Below are positions 43,305 to 51,788 of a stretch of 64,000 bases of DNA, in pieces. The translations under genes and the position numbers were made by a program. This DNA is from Clostridia bacterium (GTDB lineage Bacteria; Bacillota; Clostridia; Christensenellales; Aristaeellaceae): positions 1 through 64,000 of the forward strand of contig JAGBFR010000047.1 of NCBI GenBank assembly GCA_017936375.1. Reading direction: 5' to 3'. The notes under the pieces are model-generated. The model did not search any database. It saw only the letters and a program-made list of their open reading frames with translations, and was not told where the DNA came from. Each line of letters opens with the position of its first letter. Positions within the stretch are counted from its first letter, which is position 1.

Positions 43305-44294
43305 TTATCCTCTGGCGGCAGCGTCAAAGAACGCCTCGATATTGTCCCAGCCGGCGGCGGCGGGAATATCGCAGCCGGAGGAGAGGACGAAGTTTTTGTA
43401 TCCGCCGCAGCGGGCTCTGAGCGCGCGGACGGCCTCGGCCATGCTCTCCGGCGTGCCGTGGACAAACTGGCCGGTCGGATCGATGTTGCCCATGCACAGC
43501 GCATCTGCCGGGGCGGCGGCAAGCACGCGCTCCATGTCGGAGGCGTTGCCGAAGTGGTAGGCGTCCGCGCCGAGGGAGAAGACGCCGCCGAGCATGTGCT
43601 CCACAGCGCTGCCGCAGTTGTGGTAGATCACGGCGAAATCGTCGCGCCGGAGCGCGTCAAAGATGCGGCGGACGTACGGCTCGGAGAACTCGCCCGCCAG
43701 CCCGGGGCTGATGACGCCGGCCAGCGGCTCGGCCATCACCACGCCGTCTGCGCCGGCTGCGCGGAAGGCGAGGCCATAGGCGATCAGATACTCGGTGACC
43801 TTGCTGAGCACGGTGTGCACGGTCTCCGGCTCGTCGTAGCAGGTGTACATGATCTCCGTCACGTCCATCAGGCGGCCTGCGAGGGAATACGGGCCGATCA
43901 TACCGGCGAGCACGGGCTTGTCGGGGATCAGCGCTTTCGCCCTGCGCACGCCCTCCACGAAGACAGCGGCGCGGCCTGCGGACAGCGGCGGGATTCCGAG
44001 CTCCGCCGCGTCGTCCTCGTCGGCGATCAGCTGGCCGATGACATTGGGCAGCTCGTGATCGCAGAAGCGCACCTTCGCGCCGAAGGCCTCGGCCTCGACG
44101 GAGAGATCCATGGGGCTCACGGCGGCGACAGTCGGCGTCTTGTGCGCGATGATCTCCATCGCCTGCGCCTGAAGATCGGCGGAGAAGAGCAGCTCGCGCA
44201 TGCTGACGTTCATCATCTGCAGCGCGGGATAGGAGAGGATGGGCAGCGTGCGCCCGGTGGCGGCCGCGTCCCAGAGGAGCTTGCGTACGTTCAT
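43305..44294 (-). CDS. MtaA/CmuA-type UroD-family methyltransferase
   Basis: The 329-residue protein belongs to the methylcobalamin:CoM/methyltransferase branch of the UroD family. It has AVSPMDLSVEAEAFG, MIGPYSLAGRLM, AEPLAGVISPGL, the zinc-ligand HNCGSA, GNIDPTGQFVHGT and SSGCDIPAAA. His and Cys in HNCG and the Cys in GCDIP are the expected zinc ligands. It should move a methyl group between the corrinoid protein, encoded 13 bp upstream, and an acceptor such as a thiol or pterin. CoM itself is unlikely in a clostridial cell. The ribosome site GGAGG precedes the ATG. Confidence 0.88.
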   Translation of the reverse strand: MNVRKLLWDAAATGRTLPILSYPALQMMNVSMRELLFSADLQAQAMEIIAHKTPTVAAVSPMDLSVEAEAFGAKVRFCDHELPNVIGQLIADEDDAAELGIPPLSAGRAAVFVEGVRRAKALIPDKPVLAGMIGPYSLAGRLMDVTEIMYTCYDEPETVHTVLSKVTEYLIAYGLAFRAAGADGVVMAEPLAGVISPGLAGEFSEPYVRRIFDALRRDDFAVIYHNCGSAVEHMLGGVFSLGADAYHFGNASDMERVLAAAPADALCMGNIDPTGQFVHGTPESMAEAVRALRARCGGYKNFVLSSGCDIPAAAGWDNIEAFFDAAARG

Positions 44295-44307
44295 GACGGC
44301 CTCCGTA

Positions 44308-44943
44308 TTACGCCCTGCAGAAGGCGGCGGCGCAGTCGGCGGCGGAGGCGGCGTCGGTGGTGTAGGCGTCCGCGCCGATCTCGTCGCAGTGCGCCTGGGA
44401 GACGGGCGCGCCGCCGATCATGATCTTGACCTTATCGCGGATGCCGGCGGCCTCCGCCTCGCGCACGACGTCGCCCATGACGGACATGGTAGTCGTCAGC
44501 AGGGCGGAGCAGCAGATGATCTGGCAGTCCTGCTCCTTGGCGGTCTGCACGAAGGTCTGGGCGGAGACGTCGGTGCCCAGGTCGATAACCTCAAGGCCCT
44601 TGGCCTCCATCATCATCTTGACGAGGTTCTTGCCGATGTCGTGCAGGTCACCCTGAACGGTGCCGATGCACACGCGGCCGGTGGCCTTCGCGCCGTCCTG
44701 CGCGAGCAGGGGCTTGAGCAGCGCGGCGCCGCGGTTCATCGCGCGGGCGGCGACCAGCACCTCGGGCACGAAGACCTCATTGCGCTTGAACTTTTCGCCG
44801 ATGACGTTCATGCCGCTGAGCAGGCCTTCGTCGAGGATGGTCTGCGCGGGGATGCCCGCCTCGATGGCCTGCTCGACGAGCGCCTTGACGTCCTTGGCCT
44901 TGCCAGCCTGCAGCTGCTGGGAAATCTGATTGAGAAGCTCCAT
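44308..44943 (-). CDS. Methyltransferase corrinoid protein (MtaC/MtbC/MttC-like)
   Basis: The 211-residue protein has a helical cap domain (about 1-85) and a B12-binding Rossmann domain (86-211). That domain has the base-off motif D99-x-H101-x-x-G104 (GDLHDIGKNLV), SALLTTTM and GGAPVS. H101 is the lower cobalt ligand. It carries the methyl group between two methyltransferases. The ATG at 44943 follows AAGGAGG; an upstream in-frame start has no site and would overlap the promoter. It is first in the three-gene operon. Confidence 0.92.
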   Translation of the reverse strand: MELLNQISQQLQAGKAKDVKALVEQAIEAGIPAQTILDEGLLSGMNVIGEKFKRNEVFVPEVLVAARAMNRGAALLKPLLAQDGAKATGRVCIGTVQGDLHDIGKNLVKMMMEAKGLEVIDLGTDVSAQTFVQTAKEQDCQIICCSALLTTTMSVMGDVVREAEAAGIRDKVKIMIGGAPVSQAHCDEIGADAYTTDAASAADCAAAFCRA

Positions 44944-45009
44944 GGATGGTTCCTCCTTATCGGTATATGCCGAAAAACTCTGGTTGGAATAGGTTAGCCT
45001 TATGCTTGC

Positions 45010-45015
45010 AGTATA
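45010..45015 (-). promoter_or_regulatory. Probable extended -10 promoter of the corrinoid operon
   Basis: Minus-strand TGCTATACT has an extended -10. No good -35 lies at 16-18 bp (a TTGATA lies 21 bp away), which suggests an activator. The nearby AraC-type protein is a candidate. Confidence 0.4.
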
Positions 45016-45114
45016 GCAGATTCCGACAGGTTGCGCTATCAAAATACAGTTGTGAAATTTACGAAAAGCTGTTGTTTTCCCAGCTGGGTATTCAGACGGA
45101 CGGAAAATGGCCGG

Positions 45115-45146
45115 AAAAGAAAAAAGCCGCCGGAGAAGCGGCGGCC
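45115..45146 (-). terminator. Terminator of the macro-TIR gene
   Basis: Minus-strand GCCGCC/GGCGGC stem with a short loop, followed by TTTTTTCTTTT, about 25 bp past the stop. Confidence 0.75.
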
Positions 45147-45168
45147 TGATAAAAGAACGTGCAGGCGG

Positions 45169-46182
45169 TCAGGGGCAGATCTTGTCCGCGACCATCTTCG
45201 CATAGCGCTGGTAGCGCAGCGGCTCGAGGTCGTCCCAGTTCTTAAAGATCTGGCAGCCCTCCAGCAGGAAGCGGAAGGTCTGCCCGACGTCGTAATCGCA
45301 CAGCTGGATCGGATAGACGGGGCAGCTGCGGCTGATGGCCGTGCCGATCTCCTTGTAGACCCAGTTGGAGATCTCCGCCTCGGGTGTGAGCACCAGCGCG
45401 ACGGCGGACGCCTGATTGAGCGCGGAGGGAATCTCCTCCAGATAGCTGGAGCCGACGGGGATGGAATCCGGCGCCATCCAGCAGCTCAGCCCCTGCTCCT
45501 TGAGGGAGGATTTGACCAGCTGGGCGCGGGACAGGTCCCGGCTGTTGTAGCTGATGAAGATCTGCGCGGCGGAGGCGGCGGGGGCGGTCAGCTTCTGCGC
45601 GGCCTGACGGAGCATGGCGACGCGCTCCGCGTTCATGTCATAAAAGACAATTTCTTCGAGCGTGTCGATGCTCTGCAGGGCGGTCAGGCATTCTTTCATC
45701 AGCGGCACGACGAGGTAGCTCGGCTCGATGTGCTGCCGGCCGCTGCCCAGCAGGGGCAGCACGACGCGCCGCAGGGGGATGCCCCGGTTGGCCGTCTGCT
45801 CGAGCAGATAGCGCAGGGTGGTGAAGGCCGTGGCGAGGATGACGGAGCGCTGATAGGCAAAGTCCTCCCAATTGCGCCAGTCGACCAGCTCCACACAGGC
45901 GATGCGCCTGAAATTGCCGTGCAGCGGCTGTGAGATCCACCCGCCGAGCGTGCGCAGGTTCAACTCGGGCTCCCGCGCAAGATCGTAGACGGAGATGCCC
46001 TTTCTGCGCAGCAGCCCCTCGATAAGCGTGCCGGGGGTGGGGTGATAGCAGTCCCTCGCGGCGGAGCAGACGACGATGTCCACATCCTCCTCGATGCTGC
46101 AGATATCGCCGCAGCCGATCTTGATGCATTTCCGCCTGCCGCCGGGGCCGATGGTTTCATAGATGATATCCGCAGGGGTCAT
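45169..46182 (-). CDS. Macro-like domain fused to a TIR domain, candidate NAD-linked defence or signalling protein
   Basis: The 337-residue protein has two parts. Residues about 20-195 look like a macro-type ADP-ribose-binding fold: DVDIVVCSAARDCY, then PGTLIEGLL, GWISQPLHGNFRRIACVE and the glycine loop LPLLGSGRQ (142-150). Residues 206-337 are a TIR domain: QIFISYNSRD, CWMAPDSIPVGSSYLEEI, and E278 in SNWVYKEIGTA, at the position of the catalytic Glu of NAD-cleaving TIRs. One protein would thus make and bind NAD-derived nucleotides. The start at 46182 follows AGGAGG and fits a promoter at 46220-46248; upstream ATGs lie in the promoter. No Thoeris, CBASS or effector partner is adjacent. Function is inferred from domains only. 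Confidence 0.8.
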   Translation of the reverse strand: MTPADIIYETIGPGGRRKCIKIGCGDICSIEEDVDIVVCSAARDCYHPTPGTLIEGLLRRKGISVYDLAREPELNLRTLGGWISQPLHGNFRRIACVELVDWRNWEDFAYQRSVILATAFTTLRYLLEQTANRGIPLRRVVLPLLGSGRQHIEPSYLVVPLMKECLTALQSIDTLEEIVFYDMNAERVAMLRQAAQKLTAPAASAAQIFISYNSRDLSRAQLVKSSLKEQGLSCWMAPDSIPVGSSYLEEIPSALNQASAVALVLTPEAEISNWVYKEIGTAISRSCPVYPIQLCDYDVGQTFRFLLEGCQIFKNWDDLEPLRYQRYAKMVADKICP

Positions 46183-46219
46183 CGTCAGGCGCCTCCTGTC
46201 ATTTGCAGTTGATATCATC

Positions 46220-46248
46220 AGAATAACCCGCCGGGAGAGAAATGTCAA
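46220..46248 (-). promoter_or_regulatory. Promoter of the macro-TIR gene
   Basis: Minus-strand TTGACA, 17-bp spacer, TATTCT. It excludes the two upstream in-frame ATGs as starts. Confidence 0.65.
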
Positions 46249-46308
46249 GAACTGGCCGATGTGCCGTGCTGCGGCAGAGGCACCTTGATAAAATATGAAA
46301 AAACACTA

Positions 46309-46337
46309 TTTACCTTTATACGGAAATGGATTATAAT
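46309..46337 (+). promoter_or_regulatory. Promoter of the PPi-PFK gene
   Basis: TTTACC, 17-bp spacer, perfect TATAAT, followed by a leader of about 70 nt. Confidence 0.65.
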
Positions 46338-46415
46338 GGATCCATGTGGGCAATTCCCGTGTGCGGGATCTGCGCCCGCATGCACAAGCAACATCATCAG
46401 CAAGGAGTGTTAGAT

Positions 46416-48074
46416 ATGAAGTTTTCCCCTCTTCAGCTGGCCAGGTATCAGTATAATCCGAAGCTGCCGGGCATCCTCAGGAACGGCATCTCTGAGATCT
46501 GCGTGACGAGCGGCGGCCCGACCACCAGCGTCGCGGATCAGGAGAAGATCGCTGCGCTCTTCCCGAATACCTACGGCAAGAATGAGATCATCTTCCAGAA
46601 GGGTCAGAATACGGCCCCGGCGAAGAAGCAGGTTGTCGGCGTGATCCTCTCCGGCGGTCAGGCTCCGGGCGGCCACAACGTGGTCTGCGGCCTGTATGAC
46701 GCGCTGAAGGCGACCAACCCCGAGAACGAGCTCTACGGCTTCAAGGGCGGCCCGAGCGGCCTGATCGAGGACAGCTACATTGTCTTCGACGATGAGTACA
46801 TCAACCTCTTCCGCAACACCGGCGGCTTCGACATCATCGGCTCCGGCCGCACGAAGCTGGAGACCAAGGAGCAGTTCGCCATCGTTGCCGAGGTCTGCAA
46901 GAAGCACGGCATCACCGCCATCGTCATCATCGGCGGCGACGACTCCAACACCAATGCCGGCGTGCTGGCCGAGTACATGGCCGCCAACAACACCGGCGTG
47001 CAGGTCATCGGCTGCCCGAAGACCATCGACGGCGACCTGAAGAACGAGGACATCGAGTGCTCCTTCGGCTTTGACACCGCCACCAAGACTTACAGCGAGA
47101 TCATCGGCAACATCCAGCGCGACGCCAACTCCGCCAAGAAGTACTGGCACTTCGTGAAGGTCATGGGCCGCTCCGCGTCCCATGTCGCGCTCGAGTGCGC
47201 GCTGCAGACCCAGCCCAACATCTGCCTCGTCGGCGAAGAGGTTGCGGCGAAGAAGATGTCCCTCGCCCAGATCGCGGATTACATCGCGGATTCCGTCGCG
47301 GCCCGCGCCGAGCGCGGCTGGAACTTCGGCGTCGCCATCATTCCCGAGGGCATCGTCGAGTTCGTGCCGGAGTTCTCCGTGCTGATCAAGGAGATCAACG
47401 AGCTGCTGGCGGGCGAGAAGACCGCTCAGTTCAACGCGCTGCCCTCCTGGACGGAGAAGTATGCCTTCATCGAGGCCGGCCTGACCAAGGAGTCCATGGC
47501 TGTCTTCGCCATCCTGCCGCAGAGCATCCAGCAGCAGCTCTTCCTGGAGCGCGACCCGCACGGCAACGTTCAGGTTTCCCTGATCGAGTCTGAGAAGCTC
47601 TTCTCCGAGCTCGTCAAGAACAACCTGGCTGCCCGCAAGGCTGCCGGCACCTACAACGGCAAGTTCTCCGCGCTGCATCACTTCCTCGGCTACGAGGGCC
47701 GCTGCGCGTTCCCGTCCAACTTCGACGCGGACTACTGCTACTCCCTGGGCTACAATGCCTGCATGCTGATCCAGTACGGCTGCAACGGCTATCTGTCCAA
47801 GGTCTCCAACCTCTCCAAGCCGGCAGAGGAGTGGGTGGCCGGCGGCATGCCCATCACCAAGATGATGAACATCGAGCGCCGCAACGGCGAGGACAAGCCG
47901 GTTATCCGCAAGGCGCTGGTTGAGCTGGACGGCGCGCCGTTCAAGTACTTCGCCGAGCATCGTGCCGAGTGGGCGCTGGAGACCTGCTTCGTCTATCCGG
48001 GCGCGATCCAGTACTTCGGACCGTCCGAGGTCTGCGATCTGACCACCAGGACCCTCGCTCTGGAGAAGGCCTGA
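46416..48074 (+). CDS. pfp: Pyrophosphate-dependent 6-phosphofructokinase (long form)
   Basis: The 552-residue enzyme belongs to the long plant-type/clostridial PPi-PFK group. GGDDSNTNA (173-181) has Asp where ATP enzymes have Gly, and PKTIDGDLKN (201-210) has Lys where ATP enzymes have Gly (PGTIDND). Both changes mark pyrophosphate use. It phosphorylates fructose 6-phosphate reversibly with PPi, saving ATP in glycolysis. I place the start at 46416 after AAGGAG; an in-frame ATG nearer the promoter gives an unlikely 30-residue leader. Codon use is strongly biased, suggesting high expression. A terminator follows. Confidence 0.92.
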   Translation: MKFSPLQLARYQYNPKLPGILRNGISEICVTSGGPTTSVADQEKIAALFPNTYGKNEIIFQKGQNTAPAKKQVVGVILSGGQAPGGHNVVCGLYDALKATNPENELYGFKGGPSGLIEDSYIVFDDEYINLFRNTGGFDIIGSGRTKLETKEQFAIVAEVCKKHGITAIVIIGGDDSNTNAGVLAEYMAANNTGVQVIGCPKTIDGDLKNEDIECSFGFDTATKTYSEIIGNIQRDANSAKKYWHFVKVMGRSASHVALECALQTQPNICLVGEEVAAKKMSLAQIADYIADSVAARAERGWNFGVAIIPEGIVEFVPEFSVLIKEINELLAGEKTAQFNALPSWTEKYAFIEAGLTKESMAVFAILPQSIQQQLFLERDPHGNVQVSLIESEKLFSELVKNNLAARKAAGTYNGKFSALHHFLGYEGRCAFPSNFDADYCYSLGYNACMLIQYGCNGYLSKVSNLSKPAEEWVAGGMPITKMMNIERRNGEDKPVIRKALVELDGAPFKYFAEHRAEWALETCFVYPGAIQYFGPSEVCDLTTRTLALEKA

Positions 48075-48095
48075 TTTCTGCCTGCATCACGATGG

Positions 48096-48123
48096 AGCCC
48101 TCACGATTGTGGGGGCTTCTTTT
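48096..48123 (+). terminator. Terminator of the PPi-PFK gene
   Basis: AGCCCTCAC/GTGGGGGCT stem with a GATT loop, followed by TCTTTTGG. The rest of the 304-bp gap to 48378 contains only the next promoter. Confidence 0.7.
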
Positions 48124-48303
48124 GGTATTCTGGCTTATCTGAGGCGCTGTCCTGCGTGAGCGGGCAAAGGCCTCATCGCCCGGCATCGGGGGCATCGTGT
48201 CGGTTTTCTTCATGTGTCCGTTTGTCTGCGCATGCGGGTGAGATGAATGTTCGGAATAAATCGAATTATTCTTTGCAGCTTCGGAAAATGGATCGTATTT
48301 TTC

Positions 48304-48332
48304 TTGCAGATCCAGGAAAGAACTGGTATAAT
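48304..48332 (+). promoter_or_regulatory. Promoter of the NCS2 permease gene
   Basis: TTGCAG, 17-bp spacer, extended -10 TGGTATAAT. The leader is only about 40 nt, too short for a purine riboswitch. Confidence 0.75.
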
Positions 48333-48378
48333 AATGTGCGGTTGTTTTCTATTCCAATACACAAAGGAGAGTCTGCCC

Positions 48379-49521
48379 ATGAATTTCGCTGATATCGGCG
48401 CATTTGTGCTGGCTGTGGTGGCTGTTATCATTAACGGCGTGCCCCAGCTGCTCTATGCGCAGGCCCGCGGCTTTGCCATCAAGCCCGCCGGCTTTGCTTA
48501 CCTGATCGGCGCCTTCGGCAACCTGCTGACCGGTTCCGTCACCCCCATCTCCAGCCAGGCGGAGACCATCACCGTTGCCAGCGTCAATAAGAACCTGCGC
48601 AACAACGTGTCCTCCATCCTGCTGGCCGCTCTGCTGATGTGCGTGCTGGGCCTGTTCGGCGGCGTGAATATGATCGCCGAGTTTGCCGGCCCCGCCGTCG
48701 TTGCGGGCATGATGAGCGGCGTTGGCCTGATGCTGGCCGGCGTCACGCTGGATATGTTCAATCAGGAGAAGCGCGTGACCCTCGTGTCCGTCATCTCCGC
48801 GATGATCGCCTATGTGATCTTCCTCAATGACGGCAACAAGGTCGTCTGGACCATCTTTATCTCTGTTGTGATTGCGACGGTGGACTTCCTGTTCATCCAG
48901 AAGCGCCGCGTGGATATGTCCACCCTGGTGGAGGATGGCCGCGAGGCGATTGAGATGAGCGGCGAGTGGCGCTTCTGGAAGAAGGCCTACTGGTCTGACT
49001 TCAAGCTCATCAAGCCCACGCTGAACGTGGCTGTCGTCCTGGGCGCGCTGAGCATCATGATGCTCAACGTCGGCGCGAACATTTCCTTCGGCGGCATCAC
49101 CGCTTCCATCGCCGGCACCACCCAGAACTATGATCACCTCTCCATCATCAACGCTTTGGCCGATGTGCCCAGCGCGCTCTTTGGCGGCCCGCCCATCGAG
49201 GCCATCATCTCCGGCACTGCCGGCGCGCCGTGGCCGGTTCTGTGCGGCGTGGTGTTCATGCTGGTCACCGGTCTGCTGATCCTCACCGGCGTCATTGGCC
49301 GTCTGGGCAAGTATCTGCCGGCGCAGTCCATCTCCGGCTTCCTCTTCGTGATCGGCCTGATCATGACCTTCGCGCCGAATCTGTCCACCGTCGCCGCCTC
49401 TGACGGCTCCATGAGCGGCTATATTGCCCTGGGCGTCACCGCCTGGAGCAAGAACCCCTTCCTGGGCATGGTCGCCGGCATCGTGGTCAAGTACTTCGGC
49501 AGCTTCTTCGGTCTGGTCTGA
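48379..49521 (+). CDS. NCS2-family nucleobase permease
   Basis: The 380-residue protein has at least ten membrane segments. Family traits are QARGFAIKPAGFAYLIGAFGNLLTGSVTPISSQAETITVAS near the start, the GANISFGG segment, and the later SGTAGAPWPVLCGV. It is related to xanthine/uracil and AzgA-type permeases, which import nucleobases with protons, but is shorter than the usual 430 or so residues. The start at 48379 follows AAAGGAG. The phosphoribosyltransferase gene begins 11 bp after it, so import and salvage of one base are probably coupled. Confidence 0.8.
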   Translation: MNFADIGAFVLAVVAVIINGVPQLLYAQARGFAIKPAGFAYLIGAFGNLLTGSVTPISSQAETITVASVNKNLRNNVSSILLAALLMCVLGLFGGVNMIAEFAGPAVVAGMMSGVGLMLAGVTLDMFNQEKRVTLVSVISAMIAYVIFLNDGNKVVWTIFISVVIATVDFLFIQKRRVDMSTLVEDGREAIEMSGEWRFWKKAYWSDFKLIKPTLNVAVVLGALSIMMLNVGANISFGGITASIAGTTQNYDHLSIINALADVPSALFGGPPIEAIISGTAGAPWPVLCGVVFMLVTGLLILTGVIGRLGKYLPAQSISGFLFVIGLIMTFAPNLSTVAASDGSMSGYIALGVTAWSKNPFLGMVAGIVVKYFGSFFGLV

Positions 49522-49532
49522 TCGGAGGGCAT

Positions 49533-50096
49533 ATGAAGCATCCTGATACGTATACCATTCACCTGAGCGCGGATTACCCGGTTGTTCTGGATAAGCTGGA
49601 CATCGGCGGCGGCTTCTGCATTTACTCCTTCGACATGTGCGGAGAGAGTGAGTGGAACCGTGTGGCGGCGAAGGAGCTCCTTGACAAGCTGCAGGCGTAC
49701 GATTTCGACGCGATCATGACCGTGCAGACCAAGAGCTGCGGTCTGGCTCAGGCGATGAGCGAGCAGTATCCCCGCTATCTGGAGATCCGCAAGAGCCGCA
49801 AGGCCTTCATGGTGGAGCCTCAGGGCGTGACGGTGGAGTCCATCACCACCCATGGCAAGCAGGAACTGTGGATCGGCAAGGAGAAGTATCAGCACTTCAC
49901 CGGCAAGCGCGTCTGCTTCCTGGATGACGTGGTCTCCACCGGCGGCACCATCGACGCGGTGAAGGCGCTGGCGGAGAAGATCGGCGTGGAGATTGCCGTG
50001 GTCGCCTGCGTGCTGACCGAGGGTACCCGCTGGACGGAGTACAAGGGCATCCCCGTCGTATCTCTGGATCATATTCCGCTGCCAGGAAACGAATAA
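49533..50096 (+). CDS. Purine-type phosphoribosyltransferase
   Basis: The 187-residue protein has the PRPP-binding motif VCFLDDVVSTGGT (about 128-140), a DAIMTVQTKSCGLAQAMSEQ loop and the hood segment ending VSLDHIPL. It resembles adenine and xanthine phosphoribosyltransferases, which join a base with PRPP. Co-transcription with the NCS2 permease supports salvage of an imported purine. Which base is not decidable by eye. The ribosome site is ATCGGAGGG and a terminator follows. Confidence 0.82.
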   Translation: MKHPDTYTIHLSADYPVVLDKLDIGGGFCIYSFDMCGESEWNRVAAKELLDKLQAYDFDAIMTVQTKSCGLAQAMSEQYPRYLEIRKSRKAFMVEPQGVTVESITTHGKQELWIGKEKYQHFTGKRVCFLDDVVSTGGTIDAVKALAEKIGVEIAVVACVLTEGTRWTEYKGIPVVSLDHIPLPGNE

Positions 50097-50106
50097 TCTA
50101 TCCCAT

Positions 50107-50134
50107 GGCCTGCCGGTATCCGGCGGGCCTTTTC
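50107..50134 (+). terminator. Terminator of the permease-phosphoribosyltransferase operon
   Basis: Ten-bp stem GGCCTGCCGG/CCGGCGGGCC (one wobble) with a TAT loop, followed by TTTTCTG. Confidence 0.85.
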
Positions 50135-50144
50135 TGTGCCTGCG

Positions 50145-50179
50145 CAAAAAACAGCTCCCCCATTCATCGGGGAGCTGTC
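50145..50179 (-). terminator. Terminator of the DUF1349 gene
   Basis: Minus-strand ACAGCTCCCC/GGGGAGCTGT stem followed by TTTTTTGCGC, about 60 bp past the stop. Confidence 0.85.
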
Positions 50180-50238
50180 TGTCTTTGTATACTGCTTTGT
50201 CTGAATCCATAGTCAGGCGGACGCCGGCGCGCACTGTG

Positions 50239-50856
50239 TCAGAGGAGAGTTTCCTCATCCGGCTTCTGCCCGTCGTGCGCCAGCCACTGGCATTCGCCCA
50301 TCTCCATGCAGGTGAACGTCGCCTTGAAGGAGGAATCCTCCGGGCTGCAGGCGTATACGCCAAATCGGATCGTGCCGCCGCCCGCGTGCATGTGGCAGAT
50401 GCGCATCTGCTTGTAGGTGACGCCGTCCTCGGAGCATTCGATGCAGTAGTCGTCCTCGCGGCGGCTGAGGCGGTACCACATGGACTTGACGGCGGCGTCG
50501 ATCTCCGTCGTCGCCCAGTCGGAGTAGCCGGCGTTGGTCACGACGCTGCCCAGATGCTGGAAGCGCTCGTTCTCGTACTCGATGGAGCCCTTGAGCCAGT
50601 TCTCGCTGTCCAGATACATCACCACGCCGCACTGGTCAAAGCGGTGCTTGCTCTCAAACTGCGTGCGCACGGTAAAGGAAAAGTACTTTTCGTCCGTTTC
50701 CATCTGCAGCACCGGCGCGTTGTCGTTGCGGAAGTGACAGTACGTCCGCTGCCACAGGTCGGTGTGGGGCAGGGTGACGATCTCGATCTTATCCTCGCTG
50801 ATGGTGCAGGACGCGGGCTCGCGTGTCCATACGAGGCGCTTCGTGTCAAACTTCAT
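50239..50856 (-). CDS. DUF1349-family concanavalin-like protein
   Basis: The 205-residue protein matches the DUF1349 family (related to yeast Regulator of Ty1/enolase-associated proteins). It has a single beta-sandwich with DLWQRTYCHFRNDNAP, FESKHRFDQCGVVMYLD, NWLKGSIEYEN, VVTNAGYSDWATTE and RFGVYACSPEDSSFKATF. The fold is that of a lectin/glucanase, so carbohydrate binding is plausible but no enzymatic role is known. It is cytoplasmic (no signal peptide). The start at 50856 follows GGAGG. It has its own promoter and terminator. Confidence 0.82.
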   Translation of the reverse strand: MKFDTKRLVWTREPASCTISEDKIEIVTLPHTDLWQRTYCHFRNDNAPVLQMETDEKYFSFTVRTQFESKHRFDQCGVVMYLDSENWLKGSIEYENERFQHLGSVVTNAGYSDWATTEIDAAVKSMWYRLSRREDDYCIECSEDGVTYKQMRICHMHAGGGTIRFGVYACSPEDSSFKATFTCMEMGECQWLAHDGQKPDEETLL

Positions 50857-50885
50857 GGCGGTACCTCCGGGGTGTTGATGGACCC

Positions 50886-50914
50886 AGTATAGCGTTACAC
50901 ACAAAAGTTGTCAA
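50886..50914 (-). promoter_or_regulatory. Promoter of the DUF1349 gene
   Basis: Minus-strand TTGACA, 17-bp spacer, TATACT, 30 bp from the start. Confidence 0.8.
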
Positions 50915-50996
50915 TCGTCTGCATGTGCGGCGCGCGTAGAAACAGATGCTATCTCATTCGGAGCGAAAGAGCAGCCGCAAGGGAATGAGGAGCTGC

Positions 50997-51713
50997 TCAG
51001 ATGCCGGCTTTGAAATTGATACCGGCTTTCCTCGCCTGCGCGCACAGGTCCTTTGTCTGCAGGGTATACGCCTTGCCGTCTTTAATGAAATGCGTACCGC
51101 ACTGCCTGAATTCAAAGGATACGTTCTTTCTCATGCATTGCTCCCGGATATTCAGCACCCATGCGTAATCAAGCGGCCGCGCGTCCCGGTCCGATTCACC
51201 GCCGACAACCACGAGCTCAATGCCGTCAAGATAGCGCTCTATGTCAATGGCCCCGATAAGAGGCTGGGCCGTGATGCACTTGTGCCGGATCGGGAGGCTC
51301 TGGAAAATGCCGAGTTTATAATCTGCGTTTTTCTGATTCTCGATCGTACAGCATACCACGACATTCTCATAGCCATCGCCCCAATCCTCGGGGATACAGT
51401 CCATGAACCTGCCGATGCGCTTGGTGAGAAACAGAAATGTGCAGTCCGGCCGCTGCTTCATCATCTGCCAGCATTCCGGCCGCCAGGCGTCGGCCTCCTC
51501 GATCAGAAAGTCGGTGGAAAAGCAGGTGTATACGATGCCCGGCTTCATCTTGAAATGCCCGTTCTTCAGCCTCTCTGCGGGCTTGGCAAAGTCCTTTGTC
51601 CTTTCGATGATACTCGTATCAACGCCGCGCTTTGCATCCCCTTTGTGGATGTAGCAATAGCGGCAGCCTTCGCTGCACTTTCTGCAGCCTCGCCACGGAT
51701 TCCACATCGCCAT
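50997..51713 (-). CDS. DUF5131 (phage Gp37/Gp68-like) radical-SAM-type protein
   Basis: The 238-residue protein has the DUF5131 pattern: NPWRGCRKCSEGCRYCYIH with C13-x3-C17-x2-C20, the arrangement of a radical-SAM iron-sulfur site. FLFLTKRIGRF, VVVCCTIENQ and LVVVGGESDRDARPLDYAWV follow. The family is common on phages and mobile elements and has no established reaction. It sits just outside the AT-rich tRNA-bounded island, and its base composition is lower in GC than the surrounding core genes. The start at 51713 follows GGTGGTGAG. A GAGCAGC/GCTGCTC hairpin overlaps its stop codon. Confidence 0.8.
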   Translation of the reverse strand: MAMWNPWRGCRKCSEGCRYCYIHKGDAKRGVDTSIIERTKDFAKPAERLKNGHFKMKPGIVYTCFSTDFLIEEADAWRPECWQMMKQRPDCTFLFLTKRIGRFMDCIPEDWGDGYENVVVCCTIENQKNADYKLGIFQSLPIRHKCITAQPLIGAIDIERYLDGIELVVVGGESDRDARPLDYAWVLNIREQCMRKNVSFEFRQCGTHFIKDGKAYTLQTKDLCAQARKAGINFKAGI

Positions 51714-51788
51714 ACGCTCACCACCCCTGATTCTTATTTTCTGAGAACATGATAGCACGAATGGGGTGGGGGATCAATCGTGTGAAGA

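Noticed and set aside
45169-46182. Thoeris system
   Set aside because: No separate ThsA-type NADase or second TIR protein is adjacent. The neighbours are a corrinoid operon and PPi-PFK.
48333-48378. Possible purine riboswitch before the NCS2 permease
   Set aside because: The leader is only about 45 nt, with no conserved aptamer elements.
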